Shown piece after piece: positions 53,709 to 62,198 of a stretch of DNA of 64,000 nt (the stretch's first letter is position 1; the number at the start of each line of letters is the position of its first letter). Made by a program: the position numbers and the translations under genes. The notes beneath the pieces were generated by a model. It did no database searches and was not told where the DNA came from. It saw only the letters and a list, made by a program, of their open reading frames with translations. The DNA is taken from positions 62,001 to 126,000 of the forward strand of contig NZ_LRUC01000020.1 in NCBI RefSeq assembly GCF_001550095.1, written 5' to 3'. Origin of the DNA: Celeribacter ethanolicus. Its GTDB lineage: Bacteria > Pseudomonadota > Alphaproteobacteria > Rhodobacterales > Rhodobacteraceae.

Positions 53709-54884
53709 ATGACCCAGGACATCTTTATCACCGGCTCCGGCCACACCCGTTTCGGACGGCTCGAGGACACGCTCGAGGCGCTCATCGTCGCAGCGGCCCG
53801 CGAAGCTCTGGAAGAGGCACAAATTTCGCCGGCGGATATCGACGCCGTCTTTCTCGGCCATTTCAACTCCGGGCTGGTGCCCGATGGCTTCGCCTCGTCA
53901 CTGATCCTTCAGGCCCATCCGGACCTGCGCTTCAAACCCGCGACCCGGTGTGAAAACGCCTGCGCGTCCGGCGCCGCCGCGATTCATGCCGGGCTGAACG
54001 CCATTCGCGCCGGGCGTGCCCGCAACGTGCTTGTCGTCGGCGCCGAGAAGATGACCCATCGTCCCACCGCCGATGTCACCACCGCACTGGCGGGAGCAGG
54101 CTATCAGAACGATGCCGCCGAGGCAGCCCTGAGCTTTCCGCAGGTTTTCGCCATCGCCGCCGGGCAATATGCCGACCGCTATGGCGACCCGATGGATGCC
54201 ATGGCCCGGATTGCCGCGAAGAACCACGAGAACGCGATGAAAAACCCGCTGGCGCAGATGCACAAGCCGCTGTCCTATGAGGCCTGTCGCGAGGTCAGCG
54301 ACAAGAACCCGCTGATCGCACCGCCCTTGCGGCTGAGCGATTGCTCCCTGGTGACGGACGGCGCCGCCGCCATCGTCCTGAGCGCCTCGGAGGCCCATGC
54401 TCAGGATGCCACCGCCCGCGTGCGGATCGCCGCCGCCGAACATGTCTCCGACTACCTGCCGATGAGCCGTCGCGACTTCGTCGCCTTCGAGGGACCGGAG
54501 CGCGCCATCCGCACCGCCTATAAAACCGCGGGCATCACCGTCGACGATCTCGACTTCGCGGAGGTGCACGACTGTTTCACCCCGGCGGAACTGCTGATCT
54601 ACGAGGCCATGGGTCTCGCCCCCAAGGGCCAAGGCGCGCGCGCGCTCGAGGCAGGCACGGTTTACGCCGGGGGACGCACCCCTGTGAACCTGTCTGGCGG
54701 CCTGAAGGCCAAGGGCCATCCTGTCGGCGCCACCGGCGTGTCGATGCATGCGCTCGGGTTCCGGCAATTGACCGGGCGCGCGGGCGAAATGCAGCGCAAG
54801 GGGGCGGAATGGGGGCTGGCCTTCAACATGGGCGGCGCCGCCGTCGCCAATTACGCCACGATTTTGCAGGCCGACCGCGCCTGA
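53709..54884 (+). CDS. thiolase-family acetyl-CoA acyltransferase
   Basis: A 391-residue thiolase of the SCP2-like branch. The acylated cysteine is in TRCENACASGAAAIHAG, the histidine in KAKGHPVGATG and a family VHDCFTPAELLIYEAMG near residue 280. The C-terminal CxG of classical thiolases is replaced by NMGGAAVANY, as in SCP2-type enzymes. GGAGG precedes the ATG. It heads an operon with an acyl-CoA ligase and a TRAP transporter, so it likely performs the cleavage step of an acid's side-chain degradation. Confidence 0.88.
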   Translation: MTQDIFITGSGHTRFGRLEDTLEALIVAAAREALEEAQISPADIDAVFLGHFNSGLVPDGFASSLILQAHPDLRFKPATRCENACASGAAAIHAGLNAIRAGRARNVLVVGAEKMTHRPTADVTTALAGAGYQNDAAEAALSFPQVFAIAAGQYADRYGDPMDAMARIAAKNHENAMKNPLAQMHKPLSYEACREVSDKNPLIAPPLRLSDCSLVTDGAAAIVLSASEAHAQDATARVRIAAAEHVSDYLPMSRRDFVAFEGPERAIRTAYKTAGITVDDLDFAEVHDCFTPAELLIYEAMGLAPKGQGARALEAGTVYAGGRTPVNLSGGLKAKGHPVGATGVSMHALGFRQLTGRAGEMQRKGAEWGLAFNMGGAAVANYATILQADRA

Positions 54885-54909
54885 GCATGATCTGCGGAGT
54901 GTGACGACA

Positions 54910-56421
54910 ATGAATATCGCGAACTGGCTGTATCAGACGGCCCTGTCATGGCCTTCCCGCCCGGCGCTCTACGAAGGCGACAGCCTGCGCCAGACCTACC
55001 ACGCGCTGTTGCAGGCGACCTGCAACCGGGCCGCATGGCTGCAATCGGTGCATGGCATCCGCAAGGGGGACCGGATTGCGGTCTTTGCCAAGAATGCCCC
55101 CGAATATATCGAGGCGCTGCATGCCTGCTGGTGGCTCGGTGCCGTGGTCGTGCCGGTCAATTGCAAGCTGCACCCGCGGGAGGCGGAATGGATCGTCCGC
55201 GACGCCGGAGCGGCCCTCACCCTGACCGAAAGCGGCACGGTGTTTGCGGAACAGCCGGACATCCGTGAGGCCGCGCTCGGCGCTCCCGTTCCCGGGCCGC
55301 ACAAGATCACGCCCCCCGCACGCGTTGAGGATCGCGATCTCGCCTGGCTGTTCTACACCTCGGGCACGACAGGCACCCCCAAGGGCGTCATGCTCAGCCA
55401 TGACAACCTGCGGCACATGACCCTGTGCTATGCGCTCGATGTCGATGCGGCCCGGGCGGAGGACCACATGCTCTATGCCGCCCCGATGTCCCACGGCGCA
55501 GGGCTCTATATGTTCGCACAGATTCGGGCAGGGGGCGCGCATCTCGTCCCCGCCTCCCACGGGTTCGACAGCGACGAGATCATCGCGCTCGCCAAGACCC
55601 GCGGCAATCTCGTGTTCTTTGCTGCCCCCACGATGGTCAAGCGCCTGATCGCGACAGCAAAGCAACAGGGCTACGACGGCACGGGCATTCGCACGATCAT
55701 CTATGGCGGCGGGCCGATGTATGCCCATGACATCGACGAGGCGCTCGCCTGTTTCGGTCCGCGTTTCGTGCAGATCTACGGTCAGGGCGAAACGCCGATG
55801 ACCATCTCGGTGCTGCCGCGCGATCTGGTCGCCGATCAGAGCCATCCCCGCTGGCAGGCCCGGCGTGCCTCCGTAGGCATCGCGCAAGGGGCGGTGACGC
55901 TGGCTGTGCTTGGAACCGACGGAGAGCCCCTACCCGCCGGTCACACCGGAGAAATCTGTGTTCAGGGGCCGACAGTGATGACCGGCTACTGGCAGAATCC
56001 AACCGCCAGTGCCGCCGCGCTCACAGGCGGCTGGCTGCACACCGGCGATCTCGGCCATCTGGATGAAGACGGCTTTCTCTACCTCACCGACCGCTCGAAG
56101 GATGTGATCATTTCCGGCGGCACAAACATCTACCCGCGCGAGGTCGAAGAGGCGCTTCTGGCCCACCCGGCCGTGTTCGAGATCGCCGTGATCGGCGAAC
56201 CGGAACCGGATTGGGGAGAGCAGGTCGTGGCCTATGTCGTGTTCGAACCCGGCAAGAGCGCCAGCGTGTCCGAACTCGACAGCTGGTGCCGCCAGCAGAT
56301 TGCCGCTTTCAAACGTCCGAAACGCTACCAGTTCGTCCACGAGCTGCCGAAGAACAGCTACGGCAAGGTTCTGAAAACCGCGCTGAGAACGCGCACAGGA
56401 CATGAGCCGACACCGGCATAA
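54910..56421 (+). CDS. acyl-CoA synthetase
   Basis: A 503-residue AMP-forming ligase. It has LFYTSGTTGTPKGVMLSHDN, IYGQGETPMTISVLP, HTGDLGHLDEDGFLYLTDRSKDVIISGGTNIYPREVEEALL (overlapping motifs) and the lysine in KNSYGKVLKTAL. The start at 54910 is preferred over the GTG at 54901 because GGAG lies ten bases upstream of the ATG. It probably activates the acid imported by the DctPQM transporter encoded next. Substrate class (short-chain, cyclic or aromatic) is open. Confidence 0.9.
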   Translation: MNIANWLYQTALSWPSRPALYEGDSLRQTYHALLQATCNRAAWLQSVHGIRKGDRIAVFAKNAPEYIEALHACWWLGAVVVPVNCKLHPREAEWIVRDAGAALTLTESGTVFAEQPDIREAALGAPVPGPHKITPPARVEDRDLAWLFYTSGTTGTPKGVMLSHDNLRHMTLCYALDVDAARAEDHMLYAAPMSHGAGLYMFAQIRAGGAHLVPASHGFDSDEIIALAKTRGNLVFFAAPTMVKRLIATAKQQGYDGTGIRTIIYGGGPMYAHDIDEALACFGPRFVQIYGQGETPMTISVLPRDLVADQSHPRWQARRASVGIAQGAVTLAVLGTDGEPLPAGHTGEICVQGPTVMTGYWQNPTASAAALTGGWLHTGDLGHLDEDGFLYLTDRSKDVIISGGTNIYPREVEEALLAHPAVFEIAVIGEPEPDWGEQVVAYVVFEPGKSASVSELDSWCRQQIAAFKRPKRYQFVHELPKNSYGKVLKTALRTRTGHEPTPA

Positions 56422-56473
56422 TTACACAACATCTCCGGGCAGGAGGAGCCCGGCACCAACGGAGGAGATACCC

Positions 56474-57559
56474 ATGAGAAGACGTGACTTTCTGAAATCC
56501 ACAGGAGCATTCGCAGGCGCGGGGCTGATCTCGGGTCTGCCCGGTCTTGCCCATGCTGCAACCTCGCTGAAATTCGACAGCTATGTGAGTGAAACGGCTG
56601 GACCGTCCTGGGTCGACCGCTGGTTCCTCGAAGAACTGGCAAATCGCAGCAATGGCGAGATCGGCGTCAAATATTACTGGGCCGGAAGCCTCAACAAGGT
56701 CGGCGAACATCTCGGCGCGGTGCGCGACGGCACCAGCGAAATGACCCTGATCGCGCCGGGCTATTATCAGGCCGAACTGCCGGTCACACGCGGTCTTGAA
56801 TGGTATTTCCGCATGGAGCGCGCCGATGAGCTGCAACTCGTGTGCCGCGACGTCTACGAGAATTTCGCGCCGTTGCGGCAGGAATGGGAAGAGCGTCACC
56901 GCAGCAAGGTGCTCTACTGGACCAACTGGAATTATGCGCCTCTGGTGATGCGCGATCCGATCACCTCGATCGACGACATCAAGGGCAAGAAAATCCGCGG
57001 CTACGGCGTCGCCACCGATGTGATCGAAAGCCTCGGCGGCATTGCCGTACCGATGGCGGCGGGCGAGGTTTATCAGGCGCTCGAACGCGGGGTTCTCGAT
57101 GGGGTCTACGGCTTCGATTTCGTCACCGCCGTCGCCTACAAGCTGCATGAGATCGCGCCGAATTTCTACGACATCGGCGATGGCCCGCACGCCCCCGCCG
57201 TCACGATCATGAACCGCCGCGTCTGGGAAGGCCTCCCTGTAGAACACCAACAGATCTGCACCGATCTGGCCGATGAGCTCTATGGTGGGAAATTTGCCGA
57301 GATCTACAACAAGGTGCTGGCCGATTACGTACAGAAGGCGCAGGCCGAAGGCGTGGTGCTCTCCTCGCTCTCGGATGCGGAAAAGGCCCGGACCAAGGCG
57401 CTTGTTCAACCCGCACAGGTCAACAAGTGGATCGAAACCGTGGCCAAGCCCAACGGCATCGACGGGGCGGCCATGCAGGCGGTGGTCGAAGAGGCGATCG
57501 CGCGCCACGCAGGCACCGGGACGATGAAACGCCCGGTCGAAATCGCGGCGGGTCTGTAA
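56474..57559 (+). CDS. TRAP transporter binding protein, DctP family
   Basis: A 361-residue periplasmic binding protein with a twin-arginine signal (MRRRDFLKSTGAFAGAG), so it is exported folded. The family segments KKIRGYGVATDVIESLGG, PMAAGEVYQALERGVLDGVYG and the arginine region of the carboxylate site are present. GGAGGAG precedes the ATG; the open frame starts further upstream in the preceding gene. Tat export of DctP proteins is found in some TRAP systems. It delivers an organic acid to DctQM. Confidence 0.9.
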   Translation: MRRRDFLKSTGAFAGAGLISGLPGLAHAATSLKFDSYVSETAGPSWVDRWFLEELANRSNGEIGVKYYWAGSLNKVGEHLGAVRDGTSEMTLIAPGYYQAELPVTRGLEWYFRMERADELQLVCRDVYENFAPLRQEWEERHRSKVLYWTNWNYAPLVMRDPITSIDDIKGKKIRGYGVATDVIESLGGIAVPMAAGEVYQALERGVLDGVYGFDFVTAVAYKLHEIAPNFYDIGDGPHAPAVTIMNRRVWEGLPVEHQQICTDLADELYGGKFAEIYNKVLADYVQKAQAEGVVLSSLSDAEKARTKALVQPAQVNKWIETVAKPNGIDGAAMQAVVEEAIARHAGTGTMKRPVEIAAGL

Positions 57560-57563
57560 GCTG

Positions 57564-58106
57564 ATGCTGGCGTGGCTGAACCGCCTGCTCGACGGGATCG
57601 CCCGGATCACATCATGGCTGGCGCTGGGGTTCCTCGCCTTCATGATGGTGGCCATCACAGTGGATGTGGTGGCCCGCGCCGCCTTCGGGCGCGCCGTGCC
57701 CGGGCTGTTCGAGATGACGGAAATGTCCATGGTGATGGTGGTCTTCATGGGGCTGGGCGCGACCCTGCTCGATGACGGCCACATCCGGATCACCATGATG
57801 ACCGATGCGCTGCCCGGACCGTTTTCCCGTGGGTGCACGGCGCTTGCCTGGCTGTTTGCCGCGCTGACATTCCTGATGCTGGCCTGGCCCGCAACACAGG
57901 AGGCGGCCTATTCCTTCTCGATCCGGGAATTCCGCTGGGGCTATTTCCAGGTGCCGATCTGGTGGGCCAAGATCGCGGTGGCCGTAGGGCTCTGGTTTGC
58001 CGCGCTGCAAGCCGCCCTGCACAGCCTGCGCATTGCGCTCAAGCAGATCGAGCTGCCGCATATCGACAACGCGCCCTCCGCTGCGGGGGACACGGCCCAG
58101 CACTGA
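57564..58106 (+). CDS. TRAP transporter small permease, DctQ family
   Basis: A 180-residue membrane protein with four hydrophobic helices, the DctQ-type small subunit. It begins four bases after the DctP-like gene. EMTEMSMVMVVFMGLGATLLDDGHIRI, read as adjacent motifs, is typical for the family. Confidence 0.88.
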   Translation: MLAWLNRLLDGIARITSWLALGFLAFMMVAITVDVVARAAFGRAVPGLFEMTEMSMVMVVFMGLGATLLDDGHIRITMMTDALPGPFSRGCTALAWLFAALTFLMLAWPATQEAAYSFSIREFRWGYFQVPIWWAKIAVAVGLWFAALQAALHSLRIALKQIELPHIDNAPSAAGDTAQH

Positions 58107-58179
58107 GCCGGGCGTGCCCAGAAGAGGTCCCGGCGCATGCCGCCGGGACCGCGACATTGCATTTCACAGGACATCGACA

Positions 58180-59496
58180 ATGGATGTGACACTCATCACC
58201 CTGCTCGCCGTCGGGCTGATCTTTTTCCTCATGGCTCTGGGCACCCCGGTCTTTGCTGCTCTGGCCCTCTCCGGCGCCTTCGGCATTGTCATGGTGGAAA
58301 ACCTGGGCTTCCTTCTGGCGCGGCTGAAATCCTTTTCCTTCAGCCATACTGCCAGTTACGCGCTTACGGTCATCCCTCTTTTCATCCTCATGGGGGCTTT
58401 CGCGCATCATGCGCAGGTCGGAAAGCGCCTGTTCCATGTCGCCAATAAATGGGTCGGGCACCTTCCGGGCGGGCTGGCGATGGCGAGCATCCTGACCTCT
58501 GCAGGTTTCGCCGCGACCTCGGGGTCCTCGGTGGCGACGGCGGCCACGGTGGGGGCGGTCGCCATCCCGGAGATGAAGGAGAAGGGCTACGATCCGCGCC
58601 TCGCGGCCGGGGCCGTGGCCGCAGGTGGCGTGCTGGGCGTGCTGATCCCGCCATCCGTCCTGCTGATTTTCTATGCAGCCCTGACCGAGGTCTCCGCCGG
58701 AAAAATGTTGATCGCGGGCTTCGTTCCGGGCCTGATCACCACGGTCGCCTTCATGATCGGCGTCGCCCTGATCGGCCACCGGGTGCAGCATCACTCCACC
58801 CGCGCCCCCAAGGCGTCCTGGGGAGAGCGGCTGTCCTCGACGACGCAGGCCTGGCAGGTGCTCGTCCTGTTCGTGATCGTGCTGGGCGGGATTTACCTCG
58901 GCCTCGTCACCCCGACCGAAGCCGGGGCCATCGGTGCGCTTGCCGCCCTGCTGATGCTGGTCTTCGCGAAATCGGCGCGCGGGCGTCTAAGCACTGCGCT
59001 TTCCGAAAGCTTCCGTTCGACCGCCACCACCACGGTGATGATCCTTTTCACGATGATTGGCGCGGGCATTTTCAGCTTTTTCCTGACCCTCGTACAGGTG
59101 CCGCAGATGATCGCAGGCGCCATCACCGAAAGCGGCATTCCGCCTCATCTGATCGTTGCGGTGCTCCTTTTGCTCTATATCCCGCTCGGCATGTTTCTCG
59201 ATGCCTTCTCGATGATGGTGATCACCCTGCCCATCGTCTTTCCAACGGTCTCGGGACTTGGCTTCGATCCGATCTGGTTCGGTATCCTCTGTGTGAAAAT
59301 GTGCGAGATCGGGCTGATCACCCCGCCCGTAGGCCTCAATTGCTTCGTGATCGCGGGTATCGACCGCGACACGCCCCTGCCGGATGTGTTCCGGGGCGCG
59401 CTTTGGTTCGTGGCCATCGAGATGGTGACCATCGTCCTGCTCTTTGCCTTCCCGTCCATCATCACCTGGTTGCCCGACACCATGATGGCCCGATAA
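58180..59496 (+). CDS. TRAP transporter large permease, DctM family
   Basis: A 438-residue membrane protein of about 12 helices with DctM signatures (FILMGAFAHHAQVGKRLF, SAGFAATSGSSVATAATVG, GVLGVLIPPSVLLIFYAAL, MCEIGLITPPVGLNCFVI). The start at 58180 matches the family N-terminus; the frame is open upstream across the dctQ end. It forms the ion-coupled channel for the substrate caught by the DctP protein. The next gene, an SDR, follows by 15 bases. Confidence 0.93.
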   Translation: MDVTLITLLAVGLIFFLMALGTPVFAALALSGAFGIVMVENLGFLLARLKSFSFSHTASYALTVIPLFILMGAFAHHAQVGKRLFHVANKWVGHLPGGLAMASILTSAGFAATSGSSVATAATVGAVAIPEMKEKGYDPRLAAGAVAAGGVLGVLIPPSVLLIFYAALTEVSAGKMLIAGFVPGLITTVAFMIGVALIGHRVQHHSTRAPKASWGERLSSTTQAWQVLVLFVIVLGGIYLGLVTPTEAGAIGALAALLMLVFAKSARGRLSTALSESFRSTATTTVMILFTMIGAGIFSFFLTLVQVPQMIAGAITESGIPPHLIVAVLLLLYIPLGMFLDAFSMMVITLPIVFPTVSGLGFDPIWFGILCVKMCEIGLITPPVGLNCFVIAGIDRDTPLPDVFRGALWFVAIEMVTIVLLFAFPSIITWLPDTMMAR

Positions 59497-59511
59497 CTCA
59501 GGAGATTTCCC

Positions 59512-60294
59512 ATGACACAACGAACGGATTACGGCATTGCCTTCATCACCGGCGGCGGCTCAGGTATCGGGCGGGCAAGCGCTCTGCGGCTGGCAGCGTT
59601 GGGGGCCCGTGTGGCCGTCACCGACCTGCGCTTTGAGGCCGCCGAAGCTGTTGCCCGCGAGATCACCGCACAGGGCGGCACAGCCCTTGCTCTTGCCCTC
59701 GATGTCGCGGATGCCGCCGCACTTCCCGATACGGTTGCCAAAGCCGAAGACGAACTTGGTCCCATCGACATTCTGGTGAACAGCGCCGGGCTCATTCTCG
59801 TGGAGCCGCTGCTGGACTTCGCCCCCGAGACCTGGAGCAAGGTCATGGAGGTCAATGTCACCGGCACTTTCCGGGTCAGCCAACACATCGCCCGTGGCAT
59901 GGCGGCACGCGGCTATGGCCGGATCGTCAACATCGCCTCGATCTCCGGTCTGCGGGCCGGTGTCGGGCGCACCGCTTATGGCACCTCGAAAGCGGCCATT
60001 CTGGGTCTTACCCGGCAGTTTGCGCTGGAACTGGGCGCGCGTGGCATCACCACGAATGCCATCGCGCCGGGAGTGATCGAGACACCGATGACGCTTGAGG
60101 CCTATAGCGCGGAAACATGGCGCCGTGTGCTGGAAATGGTGCCCACGCGTCGTCGCGGCCAACCCGAGGACATTGCCGAAGCGGTCGCCTATCTCGCCAG
60201 CCCCGCCGCCTCCTATGTCAATGGCGAGGTGCTCACCGTCGATGGTGGCTACATGGCCTCGGGCATGACCCAGACCGGTTCTCTGCAAGCCTAG
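59512..60294 (+). CDS. short-chain dehydrogenase/reductase
   Basis: A 260-residue classical SDR. It has the cofactor glycine motif ITGGGSGIGRA, NSAG, the active-site serine in IASISGLRAG and the YxxxK motif in TAYGTSKAAI. AGGAG precedes the ATG. It probably oxidises a hydroxyacyl-CoA intermediate or an alcohol of the pathway that the thiolase and ligase serve. Its stop overlaps the convergent DeoR gene by four bases. FabG-like enzymes have broad substrates, so the name stays general. Confidence 0.88.
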   Translation: MTQRTDYGIAFITGGGSGIGRASALRLAALGARVAVTDLRFEAAEAVAREITAQGGTALALALDVADAAALPDTVAKAEDELGPIDILVNSAGLILVEPLLDFAPETWSKVMEVNVTGTFRVSQHIARGMAARGYGRIVNIASISGLRAGVGRTAYGTSKAAILGLTRQFALELGARGITTNAIAPGVIETPMTLEAYSAETWRRVLEMVPTRRRGQPEDIAEAVAYLASPAASYVNGEVLTVDGGYMASGMTQTGSLQA

Positions 60295-61058
60295 ACCAGC
60301 ACAATCCGGCTGCCCTCGCGCGCGCAAGCCCGCACGGTCTCCTGCGGCAGGTCGGCGCCCGTGACGATCATGTCGTACTCCCGCAGATGCCCGTGGCGGC
60401 AGGCCAGATCGAGCCCCGCCTTTTCGCTGTCGACAACCAGGATGGAGCTGCGCGCACAGCCCGCAATGGCCTTGCGCGCAGCAACCTCGTCGGAATTGTA
60501 ATCCATCACCTCACCTTCGGGCGACAGGCCACCACAACTGAAAACCGCGTAATCCACCCGGTATTTCGCGAAGAATTCCAGCGCCGCCGCGCCGATCAGG
60601 TCCAGATCGCGCATCCGCACGCTGCCGCCTGCCATCTCGACCACCGCCCCCGGCGCGTTTTGCAGGGCACAGACCGCGTGAATGCTGTTGGTCACCACGA
60701 ACAGATTGTCCCGCGCCGCCAACAGCCGTGCGCATTGTTCCACCGTGGTGCCCGTCCCCAGCGCCACCCGCGCGCCATCCGGGATCAGGTTCTTTACCGC
60801 AAGCGCGATGCGTTGTTTTTCCTGCCGCGCCAGACTTTCGCGCGGCAGATAGCCGATGTTCTCGCTTTGCTGCCGCAATCGCGCGGCACCGTTGCGGCGC
60901 TGCACAAGCGCCGCCGCGTCGAGATCGCGCAAATCGGTGCGGATGGTCTGGACCGACACGCAGAGGCGCGCCGACAGTTCCGCCGCAGAAAGCTCGCCGT
61001 TTTCCGACAAGAGCGCAATGATGCGGTCGCGCCGCTCAGACATGTCCAGTCGCATCAT
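60291..61058 (-). CDS. DeoR family regulator
   Basis: A 255-residue sugar-type regulator with an N-terminal helix-turn-helix (LSAAELSARLCVSVQTIRTDLRDLDAAALVQRRNG, overlapping segments) and a C-terminal ligand domain of isomerase fold (VALGTGTTVEQCARLL, DYAVFSCGGLSPEG, DYNSDEVAARKAI, VVDSEKAGL). The start is the ATG at 61058, with AAGGA upstream; the open frame goes much further but crosses the ABC transporter gene antisense. It is divergent from an ABC transporter and two palindromes lie between them. The effector is usually a phosphorylated sugar or polyol. Confidence 0.9.
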   Translation of the reverse strand: MMRLDMSERRDRIIALLSENGELSAAELSARLCVSVQTIRTDLRDLDAAALVQRRNGAARLRQQSENIGYLPRESLARQEKQRIALAVKNLIPDGARVALGTGTTVEQCARLLAARDNLFVVTNSIHAVCALQNAPGAVVEMAGGSVRMRDLDLIGAAALEFFAKYRVDYAVFSCGGLSPEGEVMDYNSDEVAARKAIAGCARSSILVVDSEKAGLDLACRHGHLREYDMIVTGADLPQETVRACAREGSRIVLV

Positions 61059-61076
61059 GGCTTTCCTTCGAAAAAA

Positions 61077-61092
61077 TTGTCGATTTCGACAA
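61077..61092. promoter_or_regulatory. DeoR-region palindrome 1
   Basis: TTGTCGATTTCGACAA is a perfect 16-base palindrome apart from its TT centre, 19 bases upstream of the DeoR start. It is placed to repress the regulator. Confidence 0.55.
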
Positions 61093-61190
61093 GGGTAGGA
61101 GCGAAGCCCATTTCGCGCAATATAATTAAAAAAGTTAAGAATACGTCGCAAAACTGTTACGCCGAAGGGAAATAAGGCCCTCGTGAATGA

Positions 61191-61204
61191 CTTTCGAACG
61201 AAAG
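61191..61204. promoter_or_regulatory. DeoR-region palindrome 2
   Basis: CTTTCGAACGAAAG pairs CTTTCG with CGAAAG around a two-base centre, 26 bases before the ABC binding-protein gene. TTTCG repeats are typical of DeoR/GlpR family operators. Confidence 0.6.
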
Positions 61205-61229
61205 CAACCCCGCCTTTCAGGAGAGCCCC

Positions 61230-62198
61230 ATGAAGACCTTCCTCACCACAACTGCCTTCGCCCTCATGGCCAGCACCGCCATGGCCGACACAATCACGCT
61301 TTACACCTCCCAGCCCAACGCCGATGCGCAACAGACCGTCGACGCCTTCATGGCCGCCAACCCCGGCACCGAGGTCGAATGGGTGCGTGACGGCACAACC
61401 CAGCTCATGGCCCGCCTGCGCGCCGAGATCGAGGCTGGCAACCCGCAGCCCGACGTGCTCCTGATCGCCGACACCGTGACGCTCGAAGGCATGGCGCAGG
61501 AGGGCCTGCTCGCCGCCTATCATTCGCCGGAAGCCGAAAACTACGACGCGGCACTCTCCTCGCCGGAGGGCTATTATTATTCCACCAAGCTGATCACCAC
61601 CGGCATCGTCTACAACACCGGTGTGGAAACGGCTCCGACCTCCTGGAAAGATCTCGAGGACGCGGCGCTCAAAGGCCAGATCGCCATGCCCTCGCCGCTC
61701 TACTCCGGTGCGGCCCTCATCCATCTTGCGACGCTGACCGGCGATGAAAGCCTGGGCTGGGACTATTACGGCAAACTCGCCGCCAACGAGGCCCGCGCCC
61801 AGGGCGGCAACGGCGGCACGTTCAAGGCCGTGGCCTCGGGCGAGAAACCCTATGGCATGGTTGTCGATTACCTTGCCATCCGCAGCAAGGCCGACGGTTC
61901 CCCGGTCGGCTTCGTCTTCCCGGAAGAGGGCGTCTCCTATGTCACGGAACCGGTGGCGATCATGGCCTCCGCGAAAAACCCCGAGGGCGCGCAGAAATTC
62001 GTCGACTTCGTGCTGAGCCAGGACGGTCAGGATCTCGTGCTCGACATGGGCTACATCCCGGCCCGGAACGGCATGGGCGTGCCCGCCGGCTTCCCGGCCC
62101 GCGCGGACATCAAGCTGATGAGCTTCGACCCGATCGAGGCGCTCGCGAACGCCGAGGCCAACAAGGCGAAATTCACCGAGCTCTTCGGCGCAGAATAA
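61230..62198 (+). CDS. ABC transporter substrate-binding protein (iron/phosphonate class)
   Basis: A 322-residue type 2 binding protein with a signal peptide (MKTFLTTTAFALMASTAMAD). The fold start TITLYTSQPNADAQQTVDAF and segments PQPDVLLIADTV and LITTGIVYNTG place it with the FbpA/PhnS/ThiB group. The paired C-terminal tyrosines that bind ferric iron in FbpA are not seen at their usual place, so iron is doubtful and a phosphonate, polyamine or sugar phosphate is possible. It is divergent from DeoR and overlaps the permease gene by one base. Confidence 0.85.
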   Translation: MKTFLTTTAFALMASTAMADTITLYTSQPNADAQQTVDAFMAANPGTEVEWVRDGTTQLMARLRAEIEAGNPQPDVLLIADTVTLEGMAQEGLLAAYHSPEAENYDAALSSPEGYYYSTKLITTGIVYNTGVETAPTSWKDLEDAALKGQIAMPSPLYSGAALIHLATLTGDESLGWDYYGKLAANEARAQGGNGGTFKAVASGEKPYGMVVDYLAIRSKADGSPVGFVFPEEGVSYVTEPVAIMASAKNPEGAQKFVDFVLSQDGQDLVLDMGYIPARNGMGVPAGFPARADIKLMSFDPIEALANAEANKAKFTELFGAE

